Below, piece after piece: positions 1 through 10,622 of a DNA stretch of 64,000 nucleotides. Origin of the DNA: Notospermus geniculatus (lineage: Eukaryota > Nemertea > Pilidiophora > Heteronemertea > Lineidae); contig NMRB01001305.1 of assembly GCA_002633025.1 (NCBI GenBank), positions 120,997 through 184,996 on the forward strand, in the 5' to 3' direction. How positions within the stretch are numbered: position 1 is the stretch's first letter; each line of letters opens with the position of its first letter. The position numbers and the translations under genes were made by a program. A model generated the notes under the pieces. That model did no database searches. It saw only the letters and a list, made by a program, of their open reading frames with translations, and was not told the DNA's origin.

Positions 1-430
1 ACAAAAGAAAAAGTGTGAAAATTTCAGTCGGCAGAGTCGCCAGACTCATAAATGAACAGATATTTCAGTTCCATCCACTGACACCAGGTGTCTCTTCACA
101 ACCCAACACCTGCACGTTTTCCGCCAAGTGTTTGAACGACTCTTTTGGAGTTTCCTCTGATACTTGTTTTACGATAGTGAGTAAACACAAAGATATTTTC
201 ATGTTGTGCAGGCCTAGTTTTCGACATTTTGGCCTCGCTTCGTTTAGCATACAGGATAAAAGTGACAAAACGGGGTCTCTGAAACAACTTTTGGCACTCT
301 ACAAAATGACACCATCGTTCATGTTGTAGCCTACTGAAGTGGTTTCATTTTTCTTATTTTAATTTGAATGGAAAACGAGGAAAAACAGAAAAAAGTAATT
401 GTTTCATTTCTATGTATTAACAGTCTGCCT
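1..430. other. upstream intergenic, no feature seen
   Basis: No coding, RNA or repeat signal was recognised here. Short open frames exist on both strands but show no recognisable domain or codon pattern. Confidence 0.5.
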
Positions 431-585
431 AAAGGCCTATACACACGATCCAATTTTTCATCCAATTTTTCGGAAATTCAGATTACGGGCCTAATTGTGG
501 CTTTAATGTATAAACCCGCATGTAGGCCTTTATTGAGCATATTCAGAAAATTGGATGAAAAATTGGATCGTGTGTATAGGCCTTT
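431..585. mobile_element. MITE-like inverted-repeat element (family A, copy 1)
   Basis: The two ends are near-perfect inverted repeats of about 40 bp. The left arm starts aaaggcctatacacacg and the right arm ends cgtgtgtataggccttt; both continue through ATTGGATGAAAAATTGG-type sequence. Only about 75 bp lie between the arms and there is no ORF. A second, diverged copy in opposite orientation is at 29331-29599 and shares the same interior. Two copies with matching ends and interior fit a non-autonomous DNA transposon. The superfamily is not determined. Confidence 0.8.
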
Positions 586-898
586 ACGCACATCCATGTA
601 ATCTAAAACCCAGTGAACCTTTGAATAGTGTTTCTCCCTCTCTTGTCCTCGGAGCTAGCCATGCGTTTATCTTCCCTTTCGCGGTCTGATCATGTGGTAA
701 CACAGCTTGATAACCGACCGTGATGAAATGGTATAGGCCTAGCAGACCTGTAAAGTCGTTGAGCCCTGTTTTGCAGTCGTACTGTAGGCCAACTCCACGC
801 CAGTGTCGGCGAAAGCGGCAATGCCTTTGCTTCGATCAGCATTTGGTAAGTTTTCTTCGGTTTATCCTGATGTAATGAACGAGAATGCCTCCCGTATC

Positions 899-928
899 AC
901 ATCATCATCGTCATCATCATCAACATCA
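899..928. repeat. ATC/GTC trinucleotide microsatellite
   Basis: An imperfect run of CAT/CGT trinucleotides. Short, simple repeat upstream of the CELF promoter; no function inferred. Confidence 0.8.
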
Positions 929-1110
929 TTTCGGAGTCTTGTTCCATCTGGAACTTTTCGTATGGTAGTGCCCGCATTATTGTGTGACAGACAATCAAAA
1001 ACAGACAGACATGTTTATCAGTGGCTCCCCCACTGTCACGTTGCGGCTCATAATTCGTCAATCTTTGGGGGGGGGGGCAGGAGAAATATCACACCGTTTT
1101 TTATTTTTTT

Positions 1111-1151
1111 AGGTCAAGGTCAAAGTCAAGGACCTGTCATTGACCTTTGAC
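1111..1151. promoter_or_regulatory. cluster of nuclear-receptor-type half-sites
   Basis: AGGTCAAGGTCA at 1111-1122 overlaps AGGTCAAAGTCA at 1117-1128, and the opposite-strand motif TGACCTTTGAC lies at 1141-1151. TCAAGGTCA is the classical extended half-site of the ERR and NR5A (SF-1/FTZ-F1) receptors, and AGGTCA-A-AGTCA is a DR1 arrangement. The cluster lies about 510-550 bp upstream of the CELF start codon. Sequence match only; binding is inference. Confidence 0.4.
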
Positions 1152-1520
1152 TCTCATCCCCAAAAGACAAGAACCGAAAAAAAACGATTGTTTACATGGT
1201 TTTAGGGTTTGTTGCTAATTCAAATAGTGAAAGAGTGAACTGTATAATAGTGTAGTATGTCCAACCTTTGTCTTAGCATTCAAAAGAGCAAAGCACTAGT
1301 AACGTTACTCCAACCTGCCGCCAGGCTTTCCACCGTTTTACATTGCTCTCTCATTATATATGAGCGCAGCCAGGGACGAGGTTGAATATCGCTTGGGGGA
1401 CCGCTTAGATGAAACGTCGGATCGATTGAACGAGGTATGCTACTCGAGTTAGCGCACCTCGTCTACAGGCTTTGTTTCTTCATTCCAGAGGGTAGTCAAT
1501 ACACCTGTTTCCGAGGTTAG

Positions 1521-1551
1521 CCAATCACGAGTGAAGGACGAACTGACGTCA
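1521..1551 (+). promoter_or_regulatory. probable proximal promoter: CCAAT box and CRE
   Basis: CCAAT at 1521-1525 is followed by a perfect palindromic CRE, TGACGTCA, at 1544-1551, 109 bp upstream of the start codon. NF-Y and CREB/ATF sites commonly sit within 100 bp of a transcription start, so initiation between about 1570 and 1630 is plausible. Nearly identical TGACGTCA words occur in MITEs elsewhere in this window, but no MITE ends flank this one. Confidence 0.45.
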
Positions 1552-1659
1552 GAATTGATCGTCTGCTAGTGTTCGTGGAGACGGGTTTACATCAATATAT
1601 TGCACACGCGGTTCCTTTCATTTCTCCCCTAAAGCTCGTGGTGGATTTTACGAGACGCA

Positions 1660-1930
1660 ATGGCGACGGTATCTCAGTTAAACATGGTGAACGGGGGACT
1701 AGGCGTGCATGATACTCACCCAGGGATACTGTCAGGGCCGACGGGGATGAATACGGGACTACAACAGAACATGGGAGCTATCCCGATGAAGGACCACGAC
1801 GCCATCAAACTTTTCGTGGGCCAAATCCCCCGAAATCTGGAGGAGAAGGACCTGAGGCCCATCTTCGAAGAATTCGGACAAATATATGAGCTCACAGTCC
1901 TAAAGGACCGGTTTACAGGGATGCATAAAG
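1660..1930 (+). CDS. CELF: CELF/Bruno-like RNA-binding protein, first coding exon (partial)
   Basis: CELF proteins bind GU-rich RNA and control alternative splicing in the nucleus and translation or mRNA decay in the cytoplasm; the CELF3-6 subgroup is largely neural. The exon encodes 90 residues plus the first base of codon 91. Residues 1-43 are a low-complexity N-terminal tail. From about residue 44 ([16 protein letters not shown]) the sequence matches RRM1 of CELF proteins, with RNP2 (LFVGQI) at residues 51-56 and the conserved stretch ending FTGMHKG. The reading frame stops just past 1930, where AAAG|GTTAGT is a good splice donor. This is the same phase-1 position, splitting RNP1 before its CAFLTY half, at which vertebrate CELF genes are split. 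The start is supported by a G at -3 and +4 and an in-frame TAA at 1630-1632. RRM1's end, RRM2, the linker and RRM3 must lie beyond the window. The exact paralogue cannot be assigned from exon 1. Confidence 0.93.
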
Positions 1931-2638
1931 GTTAGTCCGCGTTTTTAACCTTTTTATTAAAATAAAAATGGTTCAAATCACTCGTCCTGGGATGTCGTAA
2001 GTCGTCCTCGTGTGCGGCTGTCAGAATTAGTTTACGGAGGCGCGATAGGCGGCGCTGCACGTTCACCCGCCTGTTTTGGACAGTACCTCCTTGTCCATCG
2101 GCCTTAAAAATGGAAAATGTCACATGCATCTATTTAACTAGCATATGGACATCGTTGAAATTAGCTAGAGACAATTTGTACATTTTCCCGCGGTACAAAT
2201 TTGCAGATGTTGTAAGGAAAAGGCGCCAAGACCAACGCGTCTGCGTCGTTGTCATCTTAAATTTTGGTGTACATCTGATAAACGTGGATGTGTCCCACAG
2301 GGGTAGTTGTCATTTAATAAACGGAAAAACGCAAGGTGTGCATAAGCCAAATGACCGAAGTGTAAGTCTGATAGTGTAAGAATAAGAGTTCTACACTGTC
2401 CCAAGAAAAAAGCCACCTTGTCCCGTCCTTTCGGCCTAGATTTATCCCATTTCCACTTTAGACCCTCCTAGTTTCGGTTCTAGGGCCGAAAATAGGTATT
2501 CTGGCTTCAGATAATGCAGGACATTTAATTAGACGGAAGTGGAATTCATTTTCCACTTGGCCGTCGAGTTGGCAAGTTCTTTCTTCTCTGGTAACTGAGG
2601 TTGTTGAACCTGTGATCGACATCCTGAGGCCTTTTGTT

Positions 2639-2897
2639 TTTATTAGTTGGTTTACGAAATAAAATCCTGTAAGGCTGAGGCAGGAGGGAGGAAAAAATAA
2701 CAAAAATAGATCCTTCAGCTCCAAGCTTTTTAAAAATACAAACTGATGGATTGCCAAAAAAGCCCATGATTTTATTTTTTCCTGTGTGAGGATACAATAG
2801 AGGGTCGGAGGAAATAAAAAAGGAGGAAAAATTTCAACTTTATTTTTTATCTGAAATCGGGAAATCCAACGTCGGCGGTTTCGTAAACCAACTATTA
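2639..2897. repeat. short inverted repeat, possible MITE remnant
   Basis: TTAGTTGGTTTACGAAA-type sequence near 2641-2656 is matched by its inverse near 2879-2897, with about 220 bp of AT-rich sequence between. No further copy was noticed, so the element status is uncertain. Confidence 0.35.
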
Positions 2898-3173
2898 AAA
2901 AAAAGCCAACACCGAAGAAACGTGGTCAAACGATTGATACCTCCACTTAATGTGTCTGAGTATTCATTTCATTTCATAAAGATTGACTTTGAACAGCCCT
3001 GGAATTCCTGTAAACTTATTATATTTTGATCTCACTTGAATGAGCAGAAACCGTGCGTTCACCATCGCTAACCTCTCATCACACGTTTACTTTTCAATTA
3101 TTCATATATCCACTCGTCATAAAACATTTAGTCACATATTATTGAGTATGTTGTATAGAACACACCAACAATN

Positions 3174-3437
3174 GGAGACACCCCTTGTTTTTTCTGTGCT
3201 ACATTGACTCATCTTGCCCTGGGAGACACCCCTTGTTTTTTCCGTGCTACATTGACTCATCTTGCCCTGGGAGACACCCCTTGTTTTTTTCCGTGCTAAT
3301 TGACTCATCTTGCCCTGGGAGACACCCCTTGTTTTTCCCGTGCTACATTGACTCATCTTGCCCTGGGAGACACCCCTTGTTTTTTCCGTGCTACATTGAC
3401 CCATCTTGCCCTTGGAGACACCCCTTGTTTTTTCCAT
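3174..3437. repeat. 48-bp minisatellite, about 5.5 copies
   Basis: Tandem units of about 48 bp, each containing GGGAGACACCCCTTG, a T-run, CCGTGCTACATTGACTC and ATCTTGCCCT. The array begins directly at a single n (3173), so its left edge is an assembly join and the copy number may be understated. Because 48 is divisible by 3, the array yields open frames with a 16-residue repeat on both strands; these are by-products. Confidence 0.95.
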
Positions 3438-3555
3438 CGGTGTTCTCTCATCTTCTTCTTTTCAAGTAGGCCTACCGACAGTGCTGGTTTCAAAAACCGC
3501 TATGCGCTGCTCCACGTGAGTTTTTGTCACGCGAGTTGGCTATCATTGGGCAATA

Positions 3556-3776
3556 GAGGTTTCTCACGTGACGTCACATTTCCATGACGACACAATGCCG
3601 CCATATTCGCCGTCGTCAAATATCAAACGACGTCACGGCATGAACACAGCGTCAACACACAGATCGTGACGTCAAAATGTCATGACGTGATAGTTTAGCG
3701 TTGTCGACGGCCATTTGACAGCCAACATGGCCGACTCTATAGTCAGGTGACCATTGTGACGTCAGTGAAGAACCTC
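3556..3776. mobile_element. CRE-rich MITE (family B, copy 1)
   Basis: A 221-bp element with ends gaggtttctcacgtgac and gtcagtgaagaacctc, flanked on the left by TA. Other copies lie at 8013-8230, 19196-19412 and 23157-23345, with rearranged pieces near 43405 and 55080. The interior carries several GACGTC words and the CACGTGACGTCA composite (E-box plus CRE). No ORF. The TA flanks in the best copies suggest a TA target duplication, as made by Tc1/mariner-type and some other DNA transposases. Confidence 0.88.
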
Positions 3777-3969
3777 AAAACATGTAAAACCATAGAAAAC
3801 GAGGCAATCGTTTGTTTGTGTCATTGGTCTCAGCGAAATTCATATGAAAACCAACAATGTGGTCCTGACTGAGAGCCAACTATGAAAAAAAAATAGAATG
3901 AGAAAAATCCCCGGAGGAGCGACTTAAGAATGAGTCTGATTTTGAGTGTTTCAGGGCCAGTGACCTCCT

Positions 3970-4233
3970 CAGGGTCGGATCCAGGACTGACAGAAAGGGG
4001 GGGGGGCGTAGCTCGGGGCATGGGGCAAGCGCCTTAGCCGCAAAGCCAAAACGGGGTGTCTAGGGCCCTCCGCCATAAAAATTTGACAATTTAAGTGATT
4101 AGATGCATTTTCCTGGCATCTGAGAGCAAAATACTCGTAATTTTTAGCTGATTAAATTTTTCCTTGCTAAAAAAATCATGCTCTGCCAAAAATAGAGGGC
4201 GTATGCCCCCCACGCCCCCTGGATCCGACCCTG
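3970..4233. mobile_element. hAT-like non-autonomous element
   Basis: The termini are the perfect inverted repeat CAGGGTCGGATCCAGG / CCTGGATCCGACCCTG. The 264-bp interior has a G-run near the left end and a C-rich right end (tatgccccccacgccccctg), typical of a widespread marine-invertebrate element with CAGGG termini. CAGGG-type ends fit hAT elements, but the flanking 8 bp do not match, so no target duplication is visible. Confidence 0.65.
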
Positions 4234-4640
4234 CATCTTTTCCCCTGCAGATTCACATATAATAAGCGAAATAATCTAAGATCAAAGCTTGCCCATTTCT
4301 CCCCCTACCCAAGATGATCCCATGCTTACACAATAGGCAGACAAGCAGGGACCTAACCTATGAGCTCCTATAAAACTATCATCAATCATACTAGTCCCTC
4401 ATCAGTCTTCCACACCTTTGGTCTTTGACAGCATCCTGAACTGCTACAGCGGGATTGGACCTCAGGGTCGGAAGCCGTCACGTGACCCTCACTGCGTCTT
4501 GTGTAGGAGCAGTGTTTACTTTGTCACGGCATGTTTTACAAAGTCATAACGTGAATAAACCGAAAATATCAAACTTCAAATTCAAATTCAGGTTACGAAC
4601 GTGACCGGATGGACCATATCAGAGGCTTCTTCGACGTTTT
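4234..4640. other. unremarkable stretch
   Basis: No gene, tandem repeat or element boundary recognised. Confidence 0.4.
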
Positions 4641-4773
4641 CACGACGTAACGTCGTTCTGTTGAGTTGCGCGTTTTGCCCCCGGCTTTGCGTCACAGGAC
4701 GACGTCACGACGTCAGCAATGCATTTTGACGTCGACGTCAGCAATGGCGGACATTGTTGAAGTGATGTGTCAT
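4641..4773. mobile_element. GACGTC-rich MITE (family C, shortened copy)
   Basis: Starts CACGACGTAACGTCG and matches, in the opposite orientation, the longer element at 28111-28314. Shared interior: GTTGAGTTGCGCG, the motif CCCCCGGCTTTGCGTCA, several GACGTC words and a segment reading aatggcggacattgttgaa. It lacks the internal duplication of the longer copy and its right end is degraded. Confidence 0.8.
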
Positions 4774-5500
4774 GAAGACGTTGCGATATCAAGAACTGCA
4801 AGGAATGGAGCAGTTTCAGCAGGAGTTAATAATCATTTTATCAGCACAGACATTGTAATCATGTAATCACTCTCACTGCAGTTCCTGTGTTCGTGTTCAG
4901 TCTAATGAAAGTTTAATGATCTTCATCATCCATGAGTGGGTTGACGGTAGACACTCATCGAGTCATCTACCTGTGAAGGCCGTTTATGTGTTACAATAAT
5001 ATTCACCAGGCGAGACAAAACATATATAAACACATACATATTGGTATTTACAACAATTATGACGCGCCTTTTTCATGTCACACTGCTAATTCACATCTGT
5101 ATACCCTTCATCATCATTTATACGTAATATATTTCATTTTCACTGTCATTTTGAGAAAGGAATGCAGCCTGACCAATCATTACTATTTATAGAAATACAT
5201 ACTTTCAATCGAGAGATAAAATGGCATTAAGTGAACATAGACCTCGTCTTTACTGTGTTAAATTCACAAAGATAGCATCCATAATTGTGGGTCAGCATCA
5301 ATGTTCCAATGGCATTAATCCTCATTATCACTCCGTCATATAAACGCCGCCACTTTATGCTACCTGACGCGGTTAAAACCTCAAAGTCGACTGATTTTCT
5401 CCAAATATAAACCCGAGGATAATTCACGGTTTTATTTTTCTCTTTGATCTGCTCTACAATTATTTTGGTTTAACCTAACATACAAATCAAAACATATTTA
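4774..5500. other. AT-rich unremarkable stretch
   Basis: No gene or repeat structure recognised apart from low-complexity AT-rich sequence. Confidence 0.4.
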
Positions 5501-5504
5501 TTCT

Positions 5505-6150
5505 GGGGGTTGAGGCTAGACTTGTTTAGTTTCTGGATATGAGGCTACACTTGTTTATTTTCTTGTTCTGGGTTCGAGGCTAGACTTGTTTTGTTTTTTA
5601 AAACAATATTCTGGGTGTTGAGGCTAGACTTGTTCAGTTTCTTGATCTGAGGCTAGGCTTGTTTAATACTTGTTCTCGGTGTCGAGACTCGGCTTGTTTA
5701 CTTTCTTGTTCTGAGGCAAGACTTGTTAGTTTCTTTTTCTGGGTGTTGAGGCTAGACTTGTTTACTTTCCTGTTTCGATGCCAGACTTGTTTAGTTTCTC
5801 GATCTGAGGCGAGGCTTGTTTAGTTCCTTGTTCTCGGTGCTGAGGCTAGGCTTGTTTAGTTCCTTGATCTGGGGCGAAGCTTGTTTAGTTCCTTGTTCTC
5901 GGTGCTGAGGCTAGGCTTGTTTAGTTCCTTGTTCTGAGGCTAGGCTTAGTTTCTTTTTCTGAGTGCCGAGGCTAGACTTGTTTTTAGTTTCCTGATTTGA
6001 GGCCGGTAGGATTGTTTAGTTCCTTGTTCTGAGGCTAGGCTTGTTTAGTTCCTTTTCTGAGGCTAGGCTTGTTTGGTTTCTTGATCCGAGGTAGGCTTCT
6101 TCAGTTCCTTGTTCTGGGTGTTGAGGTTACACATGTTTCCTGTTCTGGGG
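5505..6150. repeat. degenerate minisatellite, units of about 30-40 bp
   Basis: Roughly 18 irregular copies of a unit containing GAGGCTAGACTTGTTTAG plus TTTCTTGTTCTGGGTG. Units differ by substitutions and small indels, and two alternating unit forms are visible near 5820-5930. An old, diverging array. Confidence 0.9.
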
Positions 6151-6665
6151 CTAGATTTGACACGATTTCCTAGCTTGCAGACATGAGTTCGCATGTGTGC
6201 TGCCAGCTTTAGGAGAGCAATCAGGGAGGTCATCTCACAGACATGACGTCCTTTCTACATTGTACGTGTACTGCTAGGTTTAGGAATTAGAAATACTCTG
6301 CCTACAGTATCAATACCTAAATATTTCATGACACACATAGAATTACAGCCTGCGAGCCTGATAACATACTGATAATTGATGACGTCACAGACATGGCCGC
6401 TGGCGATGTTCCTTTGAGTAGCGGACATCAAGGATGATAAAATGTCTATAAAAATTGATTGATGTGAATGAAGATTTATGTTTGTGTTTAGGAAAAACTC
6501 GGGGAGGAGGCGAGGCTTTTTATGGAGAAGATCAAACCAGTTTATAAATGAGCGCCAGGACAATCAGAATTGATTTAGGCCTACTGACATTGTTATTTGA
6601 TATTTGAAGAGATTCAGTTGTCTTAGGCCTATGCAAAGTCCACACTGTCAAATTTAGGGTTTGAA

Positions 6666-6875
6666 AATGGGAGACTTTACTGCCGTTAGAGCCCGCCTAT
6701 TAGCGGTCCACGAACGTCACAAAATTGACTTCATAGACGTATAAGCCATGGCCTCCACGCCGTGGTCATTATAGATAAGGCCATGGCGTGCATGTCTTCT
6801 CTGTGACGTCAAATGTCGTGACGTTCTAGGACCGCTAACTGGTGGTGGCCTCTAACGGCAGGAAAGTCTACCATT
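6666..6875. mobile_element. MITE with AATGG/CCATT ends (family D, copy 1)
   Basis: Long imperfect inverted repeats form most of the element: the left end reads gagactttactgccgttag and the right end ctaacggcaggaaagtct, with ttagcggtcc and its inverse inside. A second copy is at 63062-63256 and a fragment at 16424-16472. The interior repeats a GACGTCAAAT word. No ORF. Confidence 0.88.
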
Positions 6876-6956
6876 GAGTGTTGCTGCAAAGAAGGCTACT
6901 GTTGGATGGACTATGTGGAATTTGATGAGTAGTGTATGAAGGTCTTTACTTTTACA

Positions 6957-7378
6957 ACGGTGGCCCATAGAGCTCATTGATGAAAAATTTTTGGATTTGC
7001 ATTTTCCGAGGTTTGATTATTTTTCTTGGGGGTTTGTACAATCTTTAGAAGTTCTCACCGCGGTGAAAACGTTTACACCTCGGTGAAAACATTCCCACCG
7101 CGGTGAAAATCATTTTCACCGTGGTGAGAATGTTCCCACCGCGGTGAAAACCTCGCCGAGTTTTCACTGTGGTGAAAACATTTCCACCGTGGTGAAAATC
7201 ATTTCCACCGCGGTGAATCATTTCCACCGCGGTAAAAACGTTCCCATCCCGGTGTAAACGTTTTCAACGCGGTGAGAACTTCTAAAGGTTTTACAAACCC
7301 CCAAGAAAAATGTTCAAACCTCGGGAAAAAATCCAAATGCAAATTATATTTTTCATCAATGAGCTCTATGGGCCACCG
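6957..7378. mobile_element. foldback element built on CACCGCGGTGA units
   Basis: The outer arms are inverted copies of about 100 bp (ggtggcccatagagctc at the left, gagctctatgggccacc at the right, then TTGGGGGTTTGTA-type sequence). Between them lie about ten units of the palindromic word TTCACCGCGGTGAAAA at 7050-7275, some with one base changed (GTGGTG, CTCGGTG). Thus both the whole element and each unit are palindromic. No ORF of note. Sequence just outside (agtgtatgaagg on the left, gtcgaatggactgg on the right) resembles dispersed family E, so this foldback may sit inside a family E copy. Confidence 0.85.
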
Positions 7379-7459
7379 TATTTTACAGACATTATTTTGT
7401 ACATATAGCTTGGGCAAGGTTTTGTCGAATGGACTGGAGTAGTGACCACTTTCGATGTT

Positions 7460-7960
7460 CTCCTGGACGACTAAAACCCTGTGTGGTGTGTCACCTCATC
7501 TCGGCCAGTTTTCTGACCGCGACATCCGTATCATTCTAGACTTCAGATGATCTCGTGTTGCATAGGCCTGATCACGATTGATCACAGTAACTCTCCAATC
7601 AATATCTGTCCCTATTGATGAACGATACCATTTCACTTGTTATGTTTACTTTTATCTTTAAATAGTCCACCTTTGTCCCGTCTCTTTTATAATGCATGAA
7701 AATATGGATCGAAAGTTTACGAAACAAAGAGAAATTGGCTTTTCATTGATGCATTGAATTTGGCTATTGGCAAAATACTTCTCCATGGATCTATTGCAAA
7801 ATTGATATGTATTTTGTCAGAGAAATGTTTGTTTTTTCCATCTTTATCTTTGGATCATCATATACTAGGTCCAACCTTAATGCCCATTTTAGAAGGTGTC
7901 GGACTTTTTCAAAGCAGATTATAGAGATGATCATCATTCTGATATCTGAACGTGGCCTCC
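7460..7960. other. unremarkable stretch
   Basis: No gene or repeat recognised, except that 7965-8006 resembles the family E motif (cttcatacactg...aaggtcgaaat). Confidence 0.4.
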
Positions 7961-8012
7961 TGACCTTAAATGCCTTCATACACTGCATCACAAAGGTCGA
8001 AATCACTCTCTA

Positions 8013-8230
8013 AGTTCTTCACTGGCATCACTACGGTCACATGACTGCTGAATCGGCCATGTTGTCCGTCAAATGGCCGGTGACGACGTCAAAACTGTCA
8101 CGTCGTGACATTTTGACGTCACGATCTGTGTGTTGACGCTGTGTTCATGTAGTGACGTCGCTTGACATTTTGACAGCCAATATGGCGGCATTGTGTCGTC
8201 ATGAAAATGTGACGTCACGTGAAGAACCTC
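8013..8230. mobile_element. CRE-rich MITE (family B, copy 2, inverted)
   Basis: Opposite orientation to the copy at 3556. Starts gttcttcactggc and ends gtgaagaacctc followed by TA. It contains tgacgacgtcaaaactg and CACGTGA. The left end has lost a few bases. Confidence 0.87.
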
Positions 8231-8315
8231 TATTATAGGAGTAGGCCTAACTACTTTCGACTTGTCAATCTGTGTGTGAAAGTCTTCAACATCTTCGAGC
8301 TAAAACCTATCAGTA

Positions 8316-8565
8316 ATAATAATAATGATAATGGCGAGTTCTTATATAGCGCTTCATAGCGTATTACGCTCTCTAAGCGCTTCACACATTATTACCCCAG
8401 CCTATGATTCAGAAACCTTTCTGTAGAAACCAAAGGGCAGCCACAATATAGCGCACACGATGGACATTTCAGGCCAGTTGAGAGTTACAGAGTGGCACGG
8501 CCGGGGATCGAACCTGCGACCTTCCGATCACGAGTCCACAGCCCTAACCATTATGCCACCGCGCT
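8316..8565 (-). mobile_element. tRNA-derived SINE with 10-bp target duplication
   Basis: Read on the minus strand, the head starts near 8565 with a tRNA-like region: A-box-like GTGGCATAATGG, then a perfect B box GGTTCGATCCC near 8503-8513. The body ends in GAAGCGCTATATAAGAAC and an (ATT)n tail at 8316-8334. The flanks carry a perfect direct repeat CCTATCAGTA at 8306-8315 and 8566-8575, the expected target-site duplication of LINE-driven integration. The intact duplication argues for a fairly young insertion. Confidence 0.92.
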
Positions 8566-8575
8566 CCTATCAGTA

Positions 8576-9402
8576 CTGTCTCATTTCTTCGAGTCTCTGT
8601 CCTCGACCCACAGTTCACAGACACGATTTTCAATTTCACAAATAAGAATTTGGATGTTTGCTAGCAGCTCAAGCAGCCTTATGTCTAGTCAGGTGTTTTC
8701 ACCTAAGTAGCCATCTTAAATACGCACGCTGGAATAACGACGGCCATAATTGGTTCAATTACAAGTGAACCAACAGTTCCAATTACAGCGACCAATCGCA
8801 TGTCTCGTTACAACGGTAAAGAACAGCATTCTGTTCTCCTCATAGCAACTCCTGACAGTTCCTATTCCTTTGAGAGAAAGGTACGTACATGTATGTAAAA
8901 CGTGGTGTGCCTTTCACGCCAAATTCTGGTACCCTTTAAAAATGATACTATATGGTGAACTCAACTGTCTGTGTACCCTGCACAATGATGGCATATTATT
9001 ACAAATAAATACATCCATCCAAAATGGCCACAAATATTGACTTGACGTGGGTGTCCTTTGCCTCTAGTCAGGCTACTCTGTAAGGCATGGTAACGAAATT
9101 ATTTCTATTGAATCTAACTGACAGAAGATAATCCTATCATGATGTGACTGTCCGCACGTCTAGCTGACTGTCTCCCCTGTTCTGTACACGGACACTGAGT
9201 GTTCCACATGTCTTCTTTGACCAATAACAAAGCCCTGACCAGGAAAGAATCCTCACCAATGCTCCAAGACTCTTTTTGTGACCGTACAACTGAAGTGCTT
9301 CCCCATCGTGTGTGACAATCAGAGAAGCTCATTCTGTGCACAACGCATTGCTACTGGCAGAAACCATGGGCTGTCTTAAAAATGATCCAATCAGGAAAGC
9401 TT
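8576..9402. other. unremarkable stretch
   Basis: No gene or repeat recognised. Confidence 0.4.
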
Positions 9403-9628
9403 AATAAGGAATCTGCAAAGTAGCGCCACTACGAGGCGCTGTGTGCGTTTCTCCCTATTCATTTTCGACGTTTCGTCCATTGTTGCACTGCGTCAAGGAC
9501 GTGTTGCACTGCGCCAAGGACGTCGTGACGCGTCGTTGTTGCGTTGCGTTGCTCCGTTTTTGACGTCTTCGATACAACCGCTCGCAGTGCCATCTGTCGG
9601 GATAAAAAAGTCAAGTGGGTTCACCATT
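9403..9628. mobile_element. MITE of the AATGAGGAACC family (family F, copy 1)
   Basis: The ends are degenerate forms of AATGAGGAACCCGC / GGTTCCTCATT. The interior shares GTTGCACTGCGTCAAGGACG, GCGTTGC and TTTTTGACGTCTTCG with copies at 30872-30979 (inverted), 33612-33798 and 63509-63672. This copy has an extra internal duplication: the GTTGCACTGCG(T/C)CAAGGACGT segment occurs twice. Confidence 0.83.
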
Positions 9629-9629
9629 G

Positions 9630-10622
9630 GCCAGCCATGGAATCATGCGGGACGTTTCCAGCCGCACATACGTAGGTGTCGCCTTTGCTTCGGTATGAAC
9701 ATTTCTCGGTACAGAACGAGCTGTCCCTCGTGGTCTCCAAAGAATGCATTTTGTCCGTCTGTTCTTCGAGGTTGTCTTTCCACAGGGTAGGCAGTGATAT
9801 AATAAACCAAATCGTCCATGAAGGGACATTTCCAGCGGACACTAGCTGTGATTTAAAACTCTCTCTGTACAGACAGACAGCTGTCTATAATGATGTACTA
9901 TGTTTCTAGTCATCAGTTTTTCAAGGTTGTCCCGTAGTGCATGAGACAGAGGTATGCTGAAGTAATCAATTCCCCTGCTGGAGCTCGCTGTCTAGTTCAG
10001 ACGTGTCACAATCCACTTTTCGCTGTTACAGTTTTTGACAAACCTTTCAGTACCGTATATCATGAAATTCATCCAGCGATGGATTTTTACTCGAGTCTGT
10101 GCGCTAGTTAATCACTCATTATTCTCTATATGCATTGATTTCACTAGAAATAAACAATTCTGAAAAGTCCATCAAGGTCCTAACGAACACAGAAACCTGT
10201 ACGTGCATGTTCTATGTGTAGGCGTATACATAGCACTTTAAAACGAGCCTCTTCTGGAAATGTAATGTATGTAAAATGGTGTATGTTTTGTGTTGGTGTG
10301 CCTGTGCATTTGCTAAATTGCTTCTCCCCCTCTTAGCCTCACTTTCCTGCCTGGTCTAGTGTCATTCAGGTGCTCGTGGTGAAACTAGCACAGCCGACTG
10401 TTCAATGCTCAAGTTCTCATTCGCTGTGTCTCAACAGGCTGGAGATATCGCCATGGTTTAAAAACCAATCAGAAAATGAAAGTAGAAAAGGAAATAGGTT
10501 GTTCATTTTAAATCAATTTAATTACAATATTTCAGAAGAAACTATGCTGGCGATGAAGGGCCACATTCAGACTCGGTGTAACGTGTCACGGTGTTGTCGT
10601 ATCTAGGTACCCTATTCAGCCG
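9630..10622. other. unremarkable stretch
   Basis: No gene or repeat recognised. Confidence 0.4.

Larger units (their letters stand above)
586..1520. other. region upstream of the CELF promoter
   Basis: Apart from the microsatellite, the nuclear-receptor half-site cluster (1111-1151), a G homopolymer near 1067 and a TATATAT word at 1355-1361, nothing was recognised. The TATATAT word is about 300 bp from the ATG and could serve as a TATA box only if the 5' UTR is long; I do not rely on it. Confidence 0.4.

Noticed and set aside
803-1150. 115-codon frame upstream of CELF as an alternative first exon
   Set aside because: It runs through a trinucleotide repeat and a G-run, has no similarity to CELF N-termini, and no good donor at its end.
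1355-1361. TATATAT as TATA box of the CELF gene
   Set aside because: About 300 bp from the ATG in an AT-rich segment; the CCAAT/CRE pair nearer the ATG is a better promoter candidate.
8316-8565. tRNA gene on the minus strand
   Set aside because: The tRNA-like head lacks a clear full cloverleaf, continues into a SINE body and tail, and has a target duplication; it is a SINE, as are 18281 and 34521.
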